DNA of 12,298 nt from Cyclostephanos tholiformis (GCA_036939975.1 JALLPB010000901.1:1-12298); one strand, 5' to 3'; shown: positions 1 through 9,068, counted from the stretch's first letter. Made by a program: numbers and translations. The notes: generated by a model not told the origin, from the sequence alone.

Positions 1-631
1 CTATCGGGAGAAGATACCCCCCCCCACCCATCCCCCCCCCCCCCCCTCCTCCTCCCCCTCGTCCCATCGCGGCGGTGGCGGCGTCGGCGGCACCCCCAGC
101 CGCCGCATCCGGGATCGCAGCCACCGACCGGGGGGCGGCGTCGTCGATCGGATCGACGACGACGACGACGATGCGCTCGACGGCGACGTCGCTCGTATTG
201 GCGAATGCCGAGGAGGATTCCATTGACGTCGATGGCGACGCCGCCGCTCGTCTTCGTCGTCCATCCTCCTCGCGACGATGGGGCGGATGGCGGTGGGTCC
301 GTGATCGTGGCCGTCGATCGGAGCTCGGATGGGGCGACGGCCTCCCACGCGACTTTCCCCCCCCCCCGCGCGCCGCGGCCTCGCCCTTCGTCGCCACCTA
401 CTACATCGACGACGATCTACGTACCGTACCGAGCGGGATGGATACTTCACAAGGCCGGTGGCAAGGGAATGATTGAGGCGGCCGTGAATTTTCGTCACGA
501 TCCCGGTGCCGATAATAATCCGGGATGGATCGAGGCGATTCCTCCGCACATCGGCGAGTACGATCGACGGGGCCATCGCGGTGGGACGATGCCCCCCCCC
601 CCCTTCCCTCCCGGAGGCCGTGGTCATCCCG
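1..631. other. GC-rich low-complexity 5' region with poly-C runs; frame unresolved
   Basis: This stretch is GC-rich and full of short repeats. It has C-runs at 17-25, 32-46, 357-367 and 592-603. Long open frames exist on both strands, including + frames from 75 to 476 and from 205 to 714, but none shows a recognisable domain. One + reading has an acidic patch (NAEEDSIDVDGD) and could be the cytoplasmic N-terminus or an upstream exon of the propeller gene that follows. The C-runs are places where a one-base error would swap frames, so I do not choose one. The frame used by the downstream transmembrane exon is closed by a TGA at 485-487. Confidence 0.4.
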
Positions 632-2279
632 ATGTCCGTCTGCGAGGTGGTGCCGATGACGACAGAGCCATCTCGCGCTCGAGTCGGGGAGGGCGACGGG
701 GGGGGCGGGTATAGGAGTGATAACGCGCTGCTGTCCGGCTGCCGCCAGTCGGGTAGATTCGGGAAGCGCGTGATGATCGGTCTCGGGTCTCTGGGATTGG
801 TGGCGGTGGGCGCAATCGTTGCATTAGTTGTCATGATGGTCGGTGACAACAAGGATGATCCCTTGACGACGAGCACGTCCAGCACTGCCATCGCGACGAC
901 TGCCATCGCGACGACCGCCATCACGAGCACAACGATGCCCGAAATCTATTCCGCCGTGAGTAAAAAAACGAAAATTACTGACTTCGCTCTCGTTGTATCT
1001 CGCAGAAATGCGATAGTCGACAACTCGCGCCTTAATCTTTTTCGATACTAACATTCCCCACCAGTCCGACGCCACCGCTGTGCCCTTGAGTTGGAAGAAG
1101 CAGGGTGTACCAATCGTCGGAGATGCCGCTGGTCATTTTTTGGGTAAATCGGTGGCCGTCTCTGCCGATGCCAGAATTATGGTGATTGGTGCTCCTTGGT
1201 ATAAAAATAATACAGGATATGTCAAAGTCTATCAAACCAATTATGACGGAAACAGGGTGCAGCTTGGCCAGACCATATATGGCTATCCAATCGATGATTA
1301 TTTTGGGTATTCTGTTGACATAACCTCCGACGGCATGACTATAATCTGTGGTTCTCCCGTATATGATAAGCCAGGATATGCAAGGAGTCTTTTCCCTAGA
1401 GGCAGACATTTGGAAGCAGATTGGAGGAGACATCATCGGGGAAGCGATAGGCGATGACTTTGGGATTTCTGTTTCCATCTCCAAAGATGGTGAGACCATT
1501 GCTGTCGGCGCTGACTTTAATGATGCATTGACTTCGGGTCACGTCAGGATTTATCGTCTGGTGAACGATGGCACAATCTGAGAACAGATTGGAAAGGACA
1601 TTGATGGTGAGGAGGGTGTCAATAATTTTGGAGGGTCAGTCTCCCTGTCGGCGGATGGGTCAATTGTCGCTATTGGAGCAGCATTTAGTGGTAATAATGG
1701 TGATGATTCGGGTCAAGTGACGGTCTACCGATTCGATAGCGACGAGTCAAGCTGGAAATGGCTGGGCCAGAGTATTTACGGCGACAAAGCGTATGATTAT
1801 TTAGGGTGGTCCATTAATCTCTCTTATGACGGCAGTACTCTCGCAATCGGTTCTCCAGGGGGTATTGGCTTAATTGAGATCGGCCAGGATATGTGAGAGT
1901 CTTCTCACTTGCAATTGGGGACGATATCAACACCGGCACTTGGAATCAGATTGGCCAAGATATTATCGGCGAAGCAGATGGTGATGAGTTTGGGATTTCT
2001 GTTTCCCTCTCTGCCGATGGCAAAACTTTCGCGGTGGGAGCCTGGTACAATGATGGGAATGGTAGAGTAGAATCGGGTCACGTGAGGGTCTATCAAATGA
2101 GTGATTCCATATTAGGTTGGATGCAGCTTGGCGATGATATTGATGGGCAGGCGGCTATGGATAATGCGGGATATGCAGTGTCCCTCTCAGCGGATGGTAG
2201 CAAGGTGGCGATCGGTTCTCCCTGGAATAGTGACAGTGGGATTAACTCTGGTCATGTGAGGGTCTTCGTCATGGAATAG
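632..2279 (+). pseudogene. Membrane-anchored seven-repeat FG-GAP-like beta-propeller protein, broken by three lesions
   Basis: Two exons are visible: 632-955 and 1065-2279. They are joined by a phase-0 intron (956-1064) with donor GTGAGT, branch site TACTAAC at 1046-1052 and acceptor CCAG. Exon 1, from the ATG at 632, gives about 46 polar residues, a hydrophobic segment at about residues 47-70 (MIGLGSLGLVAVGAIVALVV) and a Thr/Ala-rich stalk. An earlier start in another frame cannot be excluded. Exon 2 codes for about seven repeats of some 60 residues with the pattern W..IG.DI.GE...D.FG.SVSLSADG...A.GA.....SGHVRVY, which fits a seven-bladed propeller facing outside. Three lesions break it: an extra base near 1384, TGA at 1579-1581 where the repeat pattern expects Trp (TGG), and a frameshift between about 1878 and 1890. 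Repeat similarity continues across every lesion. The protein family is clear, but its ligand is unknown. Assembly error could explain the frameshifts but less easily the stop codon. Confidence 0.75.
956..1064 (+). other. Intron of the propeller gene
   Basis: The intron is 109 nt, begins GTGAGTAAAA and ends CCCCACCAG. It contains a perfect TACTAAC branch site 12 nt before the acceptor. Removing it joins ...MPEIYSA to SDATAVPLSW in phase 0, so the stalk runs directly into the first propeller repeat. Confidence 0.8.
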
Positions 2280-3008
2280 TTCGGTGGTGTAGAGAGCTAA
2301 GTGATGTATCGGCACTGGGATGTGTACGAGGCGTTTTTGAAGTGTATGCATTCTACTGATAAAAAGACAACTATCTAGAGAGAATTCGCAGAATGTGTTT
2401 TTTCAGAGGGGGTTCGAGCCATCCCAGTGAAAATGGGATGGCAAGCTAACTTTGTTTTTACAGATAATAGCTGCAGGCCGCATCCAAAACACGCACTCTA
2501 GTTTAACTAGTAATAGATATCACGGTTCATGCAGTTTAGTGATAATGTCATAGTTTCCATGGGAGACGAAGCGAAGGTCCAGTCGCCAGACTTGATCTTA
2601 CGATAACCTGTTTTCATGCTCCAGGCTAGTATTTCCCCCAACTGCGGCTCCTTCACCCACAATGACTCTCGTGCTACCTCCCAGCATTCTTCAAACTAGA
2701 GATAGTGGGTTGATGAATGAATTAGCAATCAACATCGGACTGGCAGCGTTTGGTCGGTACAGCCCGAGAGAGTTGTGCCTTCTATAATTGCACTCTGCAT
2801 CCTGTCTGGCCTCAATAAAGACGATGCATCCGGTGACACCGATTGGTTGCAACTAAAGCCCCATAAAGTGCCCATGATGCATCCCAATTGGGAAAACACC
2901 ACAAATGTTCGAGTAAACCTCCTGGAGGCTCTGAGCCAGTTACCTTGATTTTTGTTCGGGAGAATCACGATGCTGAGAAAATATATTACCACTTAATTGC
3001 AATCCGCT
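2280..3008. other. Intergenic region without a convincing gene
   Basis: This is 729 bp between two convergently transcribed genes, so it should hold both 3' UTRs. It is AT-richer than the flanking 5' exons. A - strand frame at 2729-2992 is open for 87 codons, but I recognise no domain in it, and it starts right after the stop of the large - strand gene. The perfect hairpin at 2418-2442 is listed separately. An AATAAA occurs at about 2813-2818, but nothing ties it to a specific transcript. Confidence 0.5.
2418..2442. repeat. Perfect 9-bp hairpin downstream of the propeller gene
   Basis: GCCATCCCA (2418-2426) and TGGGATGGC (2434-2442) form a perfect 9-bp stem around a 7-nt loop (GTGAAAA). It lies about 140 bp after the stop codon of the propeller gene, probably in its 3' flank. 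Its function is unknown. It could be an RNA 3'-end structure or chance. Confidence 0.45.
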
Positions 3009-6000
3009 CTAGCAATAAATGTTACTGAAGCAGCTTTCAGGGGGGGTGCATTCTGCATCCAAACCCCAAGGGCATGGTTTTGAGCATTTTGAGTGTGCAT
3101 CGAACCAATTCACACCGCAATAGTTGGATATTGCATTCACTTGCGCAAGGCTGTTGCAAACGGTGATGTCACTAAAGCAATATTCTCCAGGATCGCATTC
3201 GGTGTCTGTACCTGTAGGACCTACTCAAACGTGAAACCAAGAAACAGAAGAACTTAAGCATTCCATAGCCGAGTGTTCATTTATAATTGCCACGTTCTCT
3301 CACAAGACTCACATCTTTTAGCACACTTGGTTAAAGCATCGCCCCATGTTTCGCCACAAAAGTTCGTCGAGGAGGAAATAGGGAGGGTCATAGGAATAAT
3401 GGGAGCCTCTACAGCACCGGTGTTGGTAGTGTTTGAGCTTTGTGTGGTTGGATCATCTGCCGTATCGGCGGCGATAGTGTTCGTATTAGGAACAGAATTG
3501 TTGGCAATGGCAACCGTAGCGTTCTCATTGGCGATGGTGGCGTTTGCCAGCTCGTCATTGACACCATTAAGTATGGCCGCAGTTGCATTCGTTGATTCAT
3601 CTGCTAATGTATTGTTGAAGCCATTGACCATAACATCGCAAGCAGTCACATTAACGTGACAGAGTTCCATCCCACTACAGTCCTTATTCGTTTCACAAGG
3701 GGTACATTTGGTTCCTGCATCATCATAGTCTACACCGCAAAAAGTAAGCACTGGTGCATCTTCGTAGTCGCCTTCGACTAAGATCAAATTGAATGCTCTC
3801 AAAACATTGAAAAATGCATCGGTTCTCTTGGAAATGTCATCTGGGGTTCCACCCAGCATGTTGTTGACCATGCTGATGAAGAGATCATCAGCATAATCGC
3901 CGGCATCTACGAATGTCTTTAAAGTCGGGAAATAATTCGAAAGGCGGGACCTCTGAACGGTTTGGACCCAGTGAAACATACCGGTGACCCATCGAAGTTC
4001 GGGCGCTCGTCTGTCGCTGCATATAGCTCCAGGATTCTTGCAAAAATCAATATCAGGGTAAAGGCTGTTTCTTTTCTCTGCTGCCGCCCTGGCACCGAGC
4101 CAGTAATTCAACTTGCCGTAGTTGCAAACTCCTCTTACTTGCAAAACTTCTCTCAGCGTCAAAAAAGGTCTCATCAGACTTGAACCAAGAGGAATTTTCT
4201 TGACAATAAAGAAACGATTGCTACAATCAACTCACCACCTCTGCCCCACCAACAGCATCCTTTAACGTCTGATCTACCAGCTTTATTTTTAAAAGGAGGC
4301 ACATTCTCTTCTAGACCAGTCCTATGATCCCAGTATCCAACTTGACGATTACCGCAGTACATAGGGGGAGGGGCTCCTACCCAATGGGCATGTGTTACTC
4401 CATGTATTTCCATATCAGGATCCACCTCACACTCCATCCCCTTGTCCTCCTCCTTTTCGCAAACCTCGTCTTGATACGAAAGGCCCTGTTGCCCGCAAGA
4501 GTTTGATAGCGGGTAGCGAAAATCTACCATCTCCCACGAGTTCTCGTCGCAGGCATCATAATAGATCGATTCGGTGACAGCATGTGCCATAAAGGCCGCG
4601 ATGTTGACCAAACCGTACTCAACACTTTTCGCGGATACTCCATCACCAATAAAAAAGAAATTCTTTTCACCGGGACCTTTGCCGGACGTCATTTTTGTTA
4701 ATGCCATTTTGAATCCTCGCCATGTGTAGAGATACGATGGCCAGATTTCACCAGAAGGATGTTCACTCAGCAATACCATTTCCCCGAGTCGATTTTCCGT
4801 CTTGGGATCATCCATCGTCAAAAAAATATCATCCACGGTCGTAGTAGGAGGACGGCCCATAAAACCTGTCGGCGCCGGTGATATAGTTGGGTATTCCGTA
4901 GGAGATTCCGGTTCGGTTGGTGCCTCAGTAATAGGTATATCGGCCTTGTTTTCGGGGCAAAGAGTGTGATTCACAGTTGGAAAAAGAATTATGATACGAG
5001 AGCGAAATGGAAAAACACGTCATACCTCCGTTGGTGCCGGGGACGGCATTGGGGTCGGTTTAGGCGGCGGACGGAAAGTCCTTTCGACTTGCAAGTGATT
5101 CAGAAAACGTTGAAAGATGTCGTTGCGATCGCGCATGTTGTGAGGATTGGCGGCGTTGTTGTTGAAGCCCGAACACGGTGGATTGTGACAACCAAGATTC
5201 AGCACGCCGCTGACGCTGTCGACGAAAGAAAAATCCTTGTATCCTCCGTCGGCAAATTCTTTTAGTTTCTCGATGTAGTTCCAACCGTCGACGTCGTAGG
5301 TTTGGATCCTGTCAGCCCATTCGAAGAATCCGACCATCCATTGCAACTCGCCTCCGTAGGTGTCATAGCTGGAACAAACTCCCTGCGGAAACTCGCAGAA
5401 ATCTATTTCTGGATATAACGCATCCCTACCATCATCGGCCGCACGCTTGCCGAGGAAGTGATTCAATTTACCGTACATGCAAACTCTGATACGTTGGGAG
5501 AACAATCGACAAGAATGGTCTAATTGAACGCGAATCGGGGGATCGATGAATATTTGTACAAAGTAGCTCATGTCCGCTTACCCTCGAGTTTGCATTACCC
5601 CACGACCCCACCAACAGCATCCTTCGACATCGACCCTCCCTCTCGCGTTTGCGTATGCATCCGCATTATTCTCCTTGCCAAGATTGTAGTCCCAAAATCC
5701 TGTGGTCGGAAATTTCGATCTCGGGCCGCATTTGAGCGGCGCTGGTGCCTGAAAAAATTCACGGCGATGTACGAATTCGAATCAGGGTTGCCCATCTATC
5801 TACGCGAAAATCGGATAATTGCCATGATCATACCGCACTTGACACAAGAGCATGACCACGGAACTCACCTGGAACCATCCAGCATTCGTCAATGCCACCT
5901 GTTCCATATTGGCCTTGACGGGACACTCCATATATGCCTCCTCCTCCCCGCACGACATGTCCTGATAGCTCATGCCGAGCTGACCGCATGCGTTCGATAG

Positions 6001-8352
6001 CGGGAAGAGGTCGTTCACCATCTCCCAATTGTTCTCGTCGCATGCGTCGTACTGTATCGACTCCTTGTACGCCTGTGCCAGGAACATGACGGCGTTCACG
6101 ACGCCATATCGCAGTCCGCCGGGCACGCGCGAGTCGCCGGTGTAGAACTTCCGTCCCCCTATCCCCGTCTCGGATATGTACGTTAGCGCCGATAGGAAGT
6201 CGGACAGCTGATATCGGTACGAGGGGTATAGCTTCCCCTGCGGCGTCTGCGAGAGCAGTATCTGAGTCGCCATCACATCCTCCCTATCCTTGAAGTACCC
6301 GAGCAGGCCGCGCAAGAGCGCATCCTCCCCCCCCGCGTCCAACGCGATTAGCGCATTTTGGAAATTCGTTTCCCTCTCCCCATCGCGATATACCGATCCG
6401 GATCCGAATCCGCCGTTCAATTTCACGTCCGACCCCGCACACGGCGGATCGTGACAGCCCATGGTCAATATCCCGGACGTGGCCCTCAAGAACTCCATAT
6501 CGACGAGTCCACCATCGACGAATTTTTTCAATTCCGATATGTAATTCCAACCCGATATCGGATCGGTGTACGATTGCACGCGTTCCGCCCACTCGAACAT
6601 GCTCGTCACCCACCTCATCTCGCGACTTTCGGGACTCGCGCATATCGCCTCCGGGAACGCGCAAAAGTCGGTCGTGGGATATCGCGCGTTGACCTTCCCG
6701 TTATCGTACCCCCCCTTGCCGAGGTAATGATTGATCTTGCCGAGGCTGCATATCCCCCGGGACATGATCGCGCCACGTCCCCAATAGCAGCACCCCTCCA
6801 CGTCGGTACGGCCGTACGAATTCTCGTAGGGGTACGTCGACAGTTCGAGTCCGACGTCGACGTCCCAATATCCCGTGTATGGCACGCTCGTCGTGCGGGG
6901 CATGCAATACAACGGGGGGGGTGCGTTGTGATATATCAAGCCGGTCGTCGCCTGTAGTATCATGTTCGTATCCACCTCGCATTGCATGTAAACCTCGTCG
7001 GGCGGACACGAATATTCCTGATAGTTCTGATAATTCTGTCCGCAGCTATTGCTGATGGCGTATCGCCTTCCCATGCCGCTCGTCCCGTCCATGCCGTCCG
7101 TCGCGTTGTTGCCGGTGCCGCCGCCGCCGGACGTCGTCGACGTGCCGTTATTACCGTCTTCGCCTCCATCGTCGATCGTTCGTCCGCCCTTATATTCCCA
7201 GTGAAATTCGTCGCATGCGTCGTACCGTATGCTCTCGGACATGGCATGTCCGAGGAATGCCGCGATGTTCGCCAGACCGTACTCGAAGCCCCCGGGACCG
7301 CGCAATTCCCTCCGTCGACGTCGTGCATGTCCCAGTCGTTCGCTACCCCCCTCCCCCCCCCCCGGCAGCAGTCCACGACGGGCGCGATCGCGACGTGTCG
7401 CGATGTCGTCGTCGCCGCCGCCGTCGGATATGTAAACGCCACCATCGTAATTGTATGCGCCATCGTCTCCCATCGCGACATCGTCGATTACGTCGACGTT
7501 ATCGCCGATGTAAAATACGTGCCTATCCTCGCCGGTGATGCCACCGCCCCCCCCCCCGCCATCGCCGGAATTCGACGACATTAGCAATAACGCATCGACG
7601 AAATCCTGATATTGATACCAATAACTCGGATAGTACGCCCCGTCCTCGGTGCCATCCGCCGTTCGGGCGTAACTCCGAAATACCACATCCTCCAAATCCG
7701 AGCGACGTTCCGTGAGCCTGTCGAATATGTCCACGTTGATGGTTGGCGACATCGTCGGCTGCGCGGGCGACGACGTCGGATTTGCGGTCGGTTCCGGCGG
7801 CATCACCGGACTGACCGTCGGCACGACCGGACAATCCACGACATCCTTCCAATTGCACCCGACGACGCTAACGTCGAACAACGTGCCCTCCGGACATTTC
7901 AATATTTCGACTGTCTCATATTCGGAACACTGGGCGTAATATTCGCACTTCGTCAATAATAGCGGCACGGTCGTCCAAGTGGTCATGGCCGAGCAAGTCA
8001 CCCCCGCCTCCCCCTCGGCGATATGGTACATGGCGGAATAGGAGGGGGACGACGTCGACGACGACTCATCCTGCTCCCGTCTATGGGGTGGAATATTGGT
8101 ACGATGATTCAAGACGTCGTCGTCGTAGTCGTCGTCGTCGTGGTCTCGGTCGGGATTGTAATTGTAATCGACCAAACAGGAACATCGGCGACGGAGGATC
8201 ATCATCGTCAATGTAAGACGAAGTAGGGCACGACATGCGACGCCGAACCCGCGCGACGATGGCATCATCGTCGTCGTCGTCGTCGTCGTCGTCGTCTTCG
8301 TCGCCATCATAATCATCGAAGACGTCCGTCGCCGTCGTCCTGTCATCGCCAT
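3009..8352 (-). CDS. Secreted or surface multidomain chitinase-like protein: CBM14 plus three tandem GH19 modules plus Cys-rich repeats
   Basis: I join six exons on the - strand: 8352-5869, 5748-5582, 5485-5026, 4944-4236, 4146-3313 and 3220-3009. The sum is 4866 nt, 1621 residues plus TAG, and every junction keeps frame and family motifs. Residues 30-60 hold a basic/hydrophobic signal or anchor segment ([13 protein letters not shown]). Residues 114-174 are a CBM14 (peritrophin-A) domain with six Cys at 120, 136, 142, 153, 166 and 174. PTxSP linkers separate three GH19 modules at about 208-680, 690-1025 and 1075-1400. Each has a presumed catalytic Glu in the AFx-H/Q-A-x-x-ES motif (E373, E764, E1162), the motif CDExxWE, and GCC(W/Y)WGRG. 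Three Cys-rich repeats close the protein. GH19 enzymes cut beta-1,4 links in chitin; the activity of each module here is untested. The ATG at 8352 lies about 45 bp after a TATA-like box; ATGs further in (8346 and later) are possible. Confidence 0.85.
3012..3742 (-). repeat. Three Cys-rich C-terminal repeats with N-glycan-rich spacer
   Basis: The repeats have the pattern (F/Y)CGxxWxDAxxKCxxxCPxGxDxECxxxExCFxxxxC. They occupy residues 1409-1443, 1536-1573 and 1585-1621 of the GH19 protein. The first lacks the Trp and is shortened. A spacer at about 1444-1534 is rich in Asn, Ala and Thr and carries six N-X-S/T sequons, with one more at the end of repeat 1. I have seen this Cys pattern in other diatom secreted proteins but know no established function. 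A role in surface or wall attachment is only an inference. Confidence 0.7.
3221..3312 (-). other. Intron 5 of the GH19 gene
   Basis: The intron is 92 nt and phase 1, with donor GTGAGT and acceptor TTTGAGTAG. It splits a Cys codon within the second Cys-rich repeat and restores [19 protein letters not shown]. That matches the pattern of the third repeat, so the last exon and the stop at 3009-3011 are well supported although the exon is short. Confidence 0.85.
4147..4235 (-). other. Intron 4 of the GH19 gene
   Basis: The intron is 89 nt and phase 1, with donor GTGAGT. I chose the acceptor GAGAGAAG because it yields [16 protein letters not shown], the same spacing as in modules 1 and 2. Downstream AGs (after TTTTGCAAG, or after TAAGAG) also keep frame and would shorten the loop by three or five residues. 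Confidence 0.75.
4945..5025 (-). other. Intron 3 of the GH19 gene
   Basis: The intron is 81 nt and phase 0, with donor GTATGA and acceptor AACAAG. It lies in the Pro/Thr linker between modules 2 and 3 and joins ...MPSPAPTE to [10 protein letters not shown]. The acceptor lacks a strong pyrimidine tract, so the exact 3' edge is the least certain of the five. No stop separates the two modules if it is spliced this way. Confidence 0.65.
5486..5581 (-). other. Intron 2 of the GH19 gene
   Basis: The intron is 96 nt and phase 2, with donor GTAAGC and acceptor CGTATCAG. It restores [19 protein letters not shown], which agrees in length with the uninterrupted first module ([19 protein letters not shown]). 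Confidence 0.85.
5749..5868 (-). other. Intron 1 of the GH19 gene
   Basis: The intron is 120 nt and phase 0, with donor GTGAGT after codon CAG and acceptor TTTTTTCAG. It joins ...NAGWFQ to [10 protein letters not shown]. This matches the uninterrupted sequence ...[17 protein letters not shown] in the third module, which supports the junction. Confidence 0.85.
8264..8303 (+). repeat. CGT/ACG trinucleotide tract coding a Thr run
   Basis: This is a nearly pure trinucleotide run. On the - strand it codes a run of about nine Thr just upstream of the hydrophobic segment of the GH19 protein. It is likely length-variable. It sits between two candidate start codons, so it would be absent if translation begins at the later ATG pair (about 8263-8268). 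Confidence 0.6.
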
Positions 8353-8393
8353 CCCCTCCCTTCCCCCCGCCGTCTCGCCCACGACGGCGATGA

Positions 8394-8405
8394 ATATATA
8401 TATGC
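8394..8405 (-). promoter_or_regulatory. TATA-like box of the GH19 gene
   Basis: An alternating AT run (ATATATATAT) lies about 45 bp upstream of the ATG at 8352 on the - strand, the usual place for a TATA element with a short leader. It is a simple AT repeat, so chance is possible. Confidence 0.4.
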
Positions 8406-8463
8406 GTTGCGCTTCGAGTTGGTTTATTATATATTACGTCCGTCGTGGACCCAACGCCAACGT

Positions 8464-8494
8464 CCTCTCTCTCTCACTCTCTCTCGCTCTCTCT
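8464..8494 (+). repeat. CT microsatellite in the divergent promoter region
   Basis: This is an imperfect (CT)n run with single interruptions (CA, CG). It lies about 110-140 bp upstream of the GH19 gene start. It may be a promoter-proximal GAGA-type tract or a neutral microsatellite. Confidence 0.7.
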
Positions 8495-8927
8495 ACCCTC
8501 CCCCCACCAACTCCTCCTTATAATGCACTCCTCCTTGACAGACTTTTGCGCCCTCGCCTTTGCGGTCGTCCCCCCTCTTCGCCGTCGGCTATAATACGCG
8601 CGGGGTGGGGTCGGTCGTCATAATATATCCATCCTCATCACTCGCACAGATTCGCACAGCGAAAAAACTTCGGGGGGCTGATGTGTATTAATTATTAGGC
8701 AAAATGTCGGGGCTGTAAAAAAAAAAGGGCATAAAATCGGGGTGGGGGGAGAGCGAGGGGGGAGTATGGTAGCCCGCGAAAAAAATTGATCCCCTAAAAA
8801 AATTATAGAACACGACATAATTATCTATCACTACTGGAATTCGAAGATGGAACTACCTACTAGAGCAAACACAAAAATAATGAGACAGAAAAGAAGTGGG
8901 CAATCCTGCATGCAATGTGAGTTGCAG

Positions 8928-8949
8928 ATGACAACGATGTTGTTGTCAT
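8928..8949. repeat. Inverted repeat ATGACAAC-N6-GTTGTCAT
   Basis: This is a perfect 8-bp inverted repeat with a 6-bp spacer. It lies 119 bp upstream of the ATG of the secreted Cys-rich gene, within the shared promoter region. The geometry would fit a dimeric transcription-factor site, but no factor can be named from sequence alone. Confidence 0.45.
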
Positions 8950-9030
8950 GACGATGCAATATCTACGATGCCAAGCCAACCGAAGAAGTCCGTGTGCAAA
9001 TGCGAACACAACCTTAGTATTCCCCCAGCT

Positions 9031-9042
9031 CTTAAAATATAA
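9031..9042 (+). promoter_or_regulatory. TATA-like element of the secreted Cys-rich gene
   Basis: TTAAAATATAAG lies about 27-38 bp upstream of the ATG at 9069. This would put transcription start almost at the start codon, implying a very short leader. Confidence 0.45.
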
Positions 9043-9068
9043 GTCTTCGGGTAACACACAAAACGAAC

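Larger units (their letters stand above)
8406..9030. other. Divergent intergenic region between the GH19 gene and the secreted Cys-rich gene
   Basis: About 620 bp contain no supported gene. The half next to the GH19 gene holds a CT tract and pyrimidine-rich sequence. The middle has purine-rich strings with A-runs and G-runs (8640-8800). The part next to the Cys-rich gene contains a perfect inverted repeat at 8928-8949. Short open frames here are low complexity and show no domain. Confidence 0.5.

Noticed and set aside
1..930. A 309-codon open frame on the - strand
   Set aside because: It is low complexity (runs of MAVVA, PPPP, RRR) and antisense to the better supported transmembrane exon. 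It has no domain and arises from GC-rich repeats.
1579..1581. TGA as a read-through or selenocysteine codon
   Set aside because: The repeat pattern expects Trp, not Cys, and two frameshifts in the same gene point to decay.
1862..1887. A 26-nt GT..AG segment whose removal would restore the propeller frame
   Set aside because: The frame is restored, but 26 nt is far shorter than the 81-125 nt introns in this window, with no branch site. A frameshift is simpler.
2408..2426. GGTTCGAGCC resembling a tRNA T-arm (B box)
   Set aside because: No matching A box or acceptor stem was found upstream, and the T-stem would have mismatches.
2801..2812. CTGTCTGGCCTC also seen in the terminal repeats
   Set aside because: It is a 12-base match without the flanking ACGCACAAA. 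A match this short is expected by chance in 12 kb.
3273..3659. A 128-codon + strand open frame
   Set aside because: It is the complement of the Asn/Ala/Thr-rich spacer of the GH19 gene, which gives hydrophobic-looking antisense sequence.
6960..7584. Long open frames on both strands overlapping GH19 module 1
   Set aside because: The GH19 frame has clear motifs on both sides. The others are GC-rich shadows.
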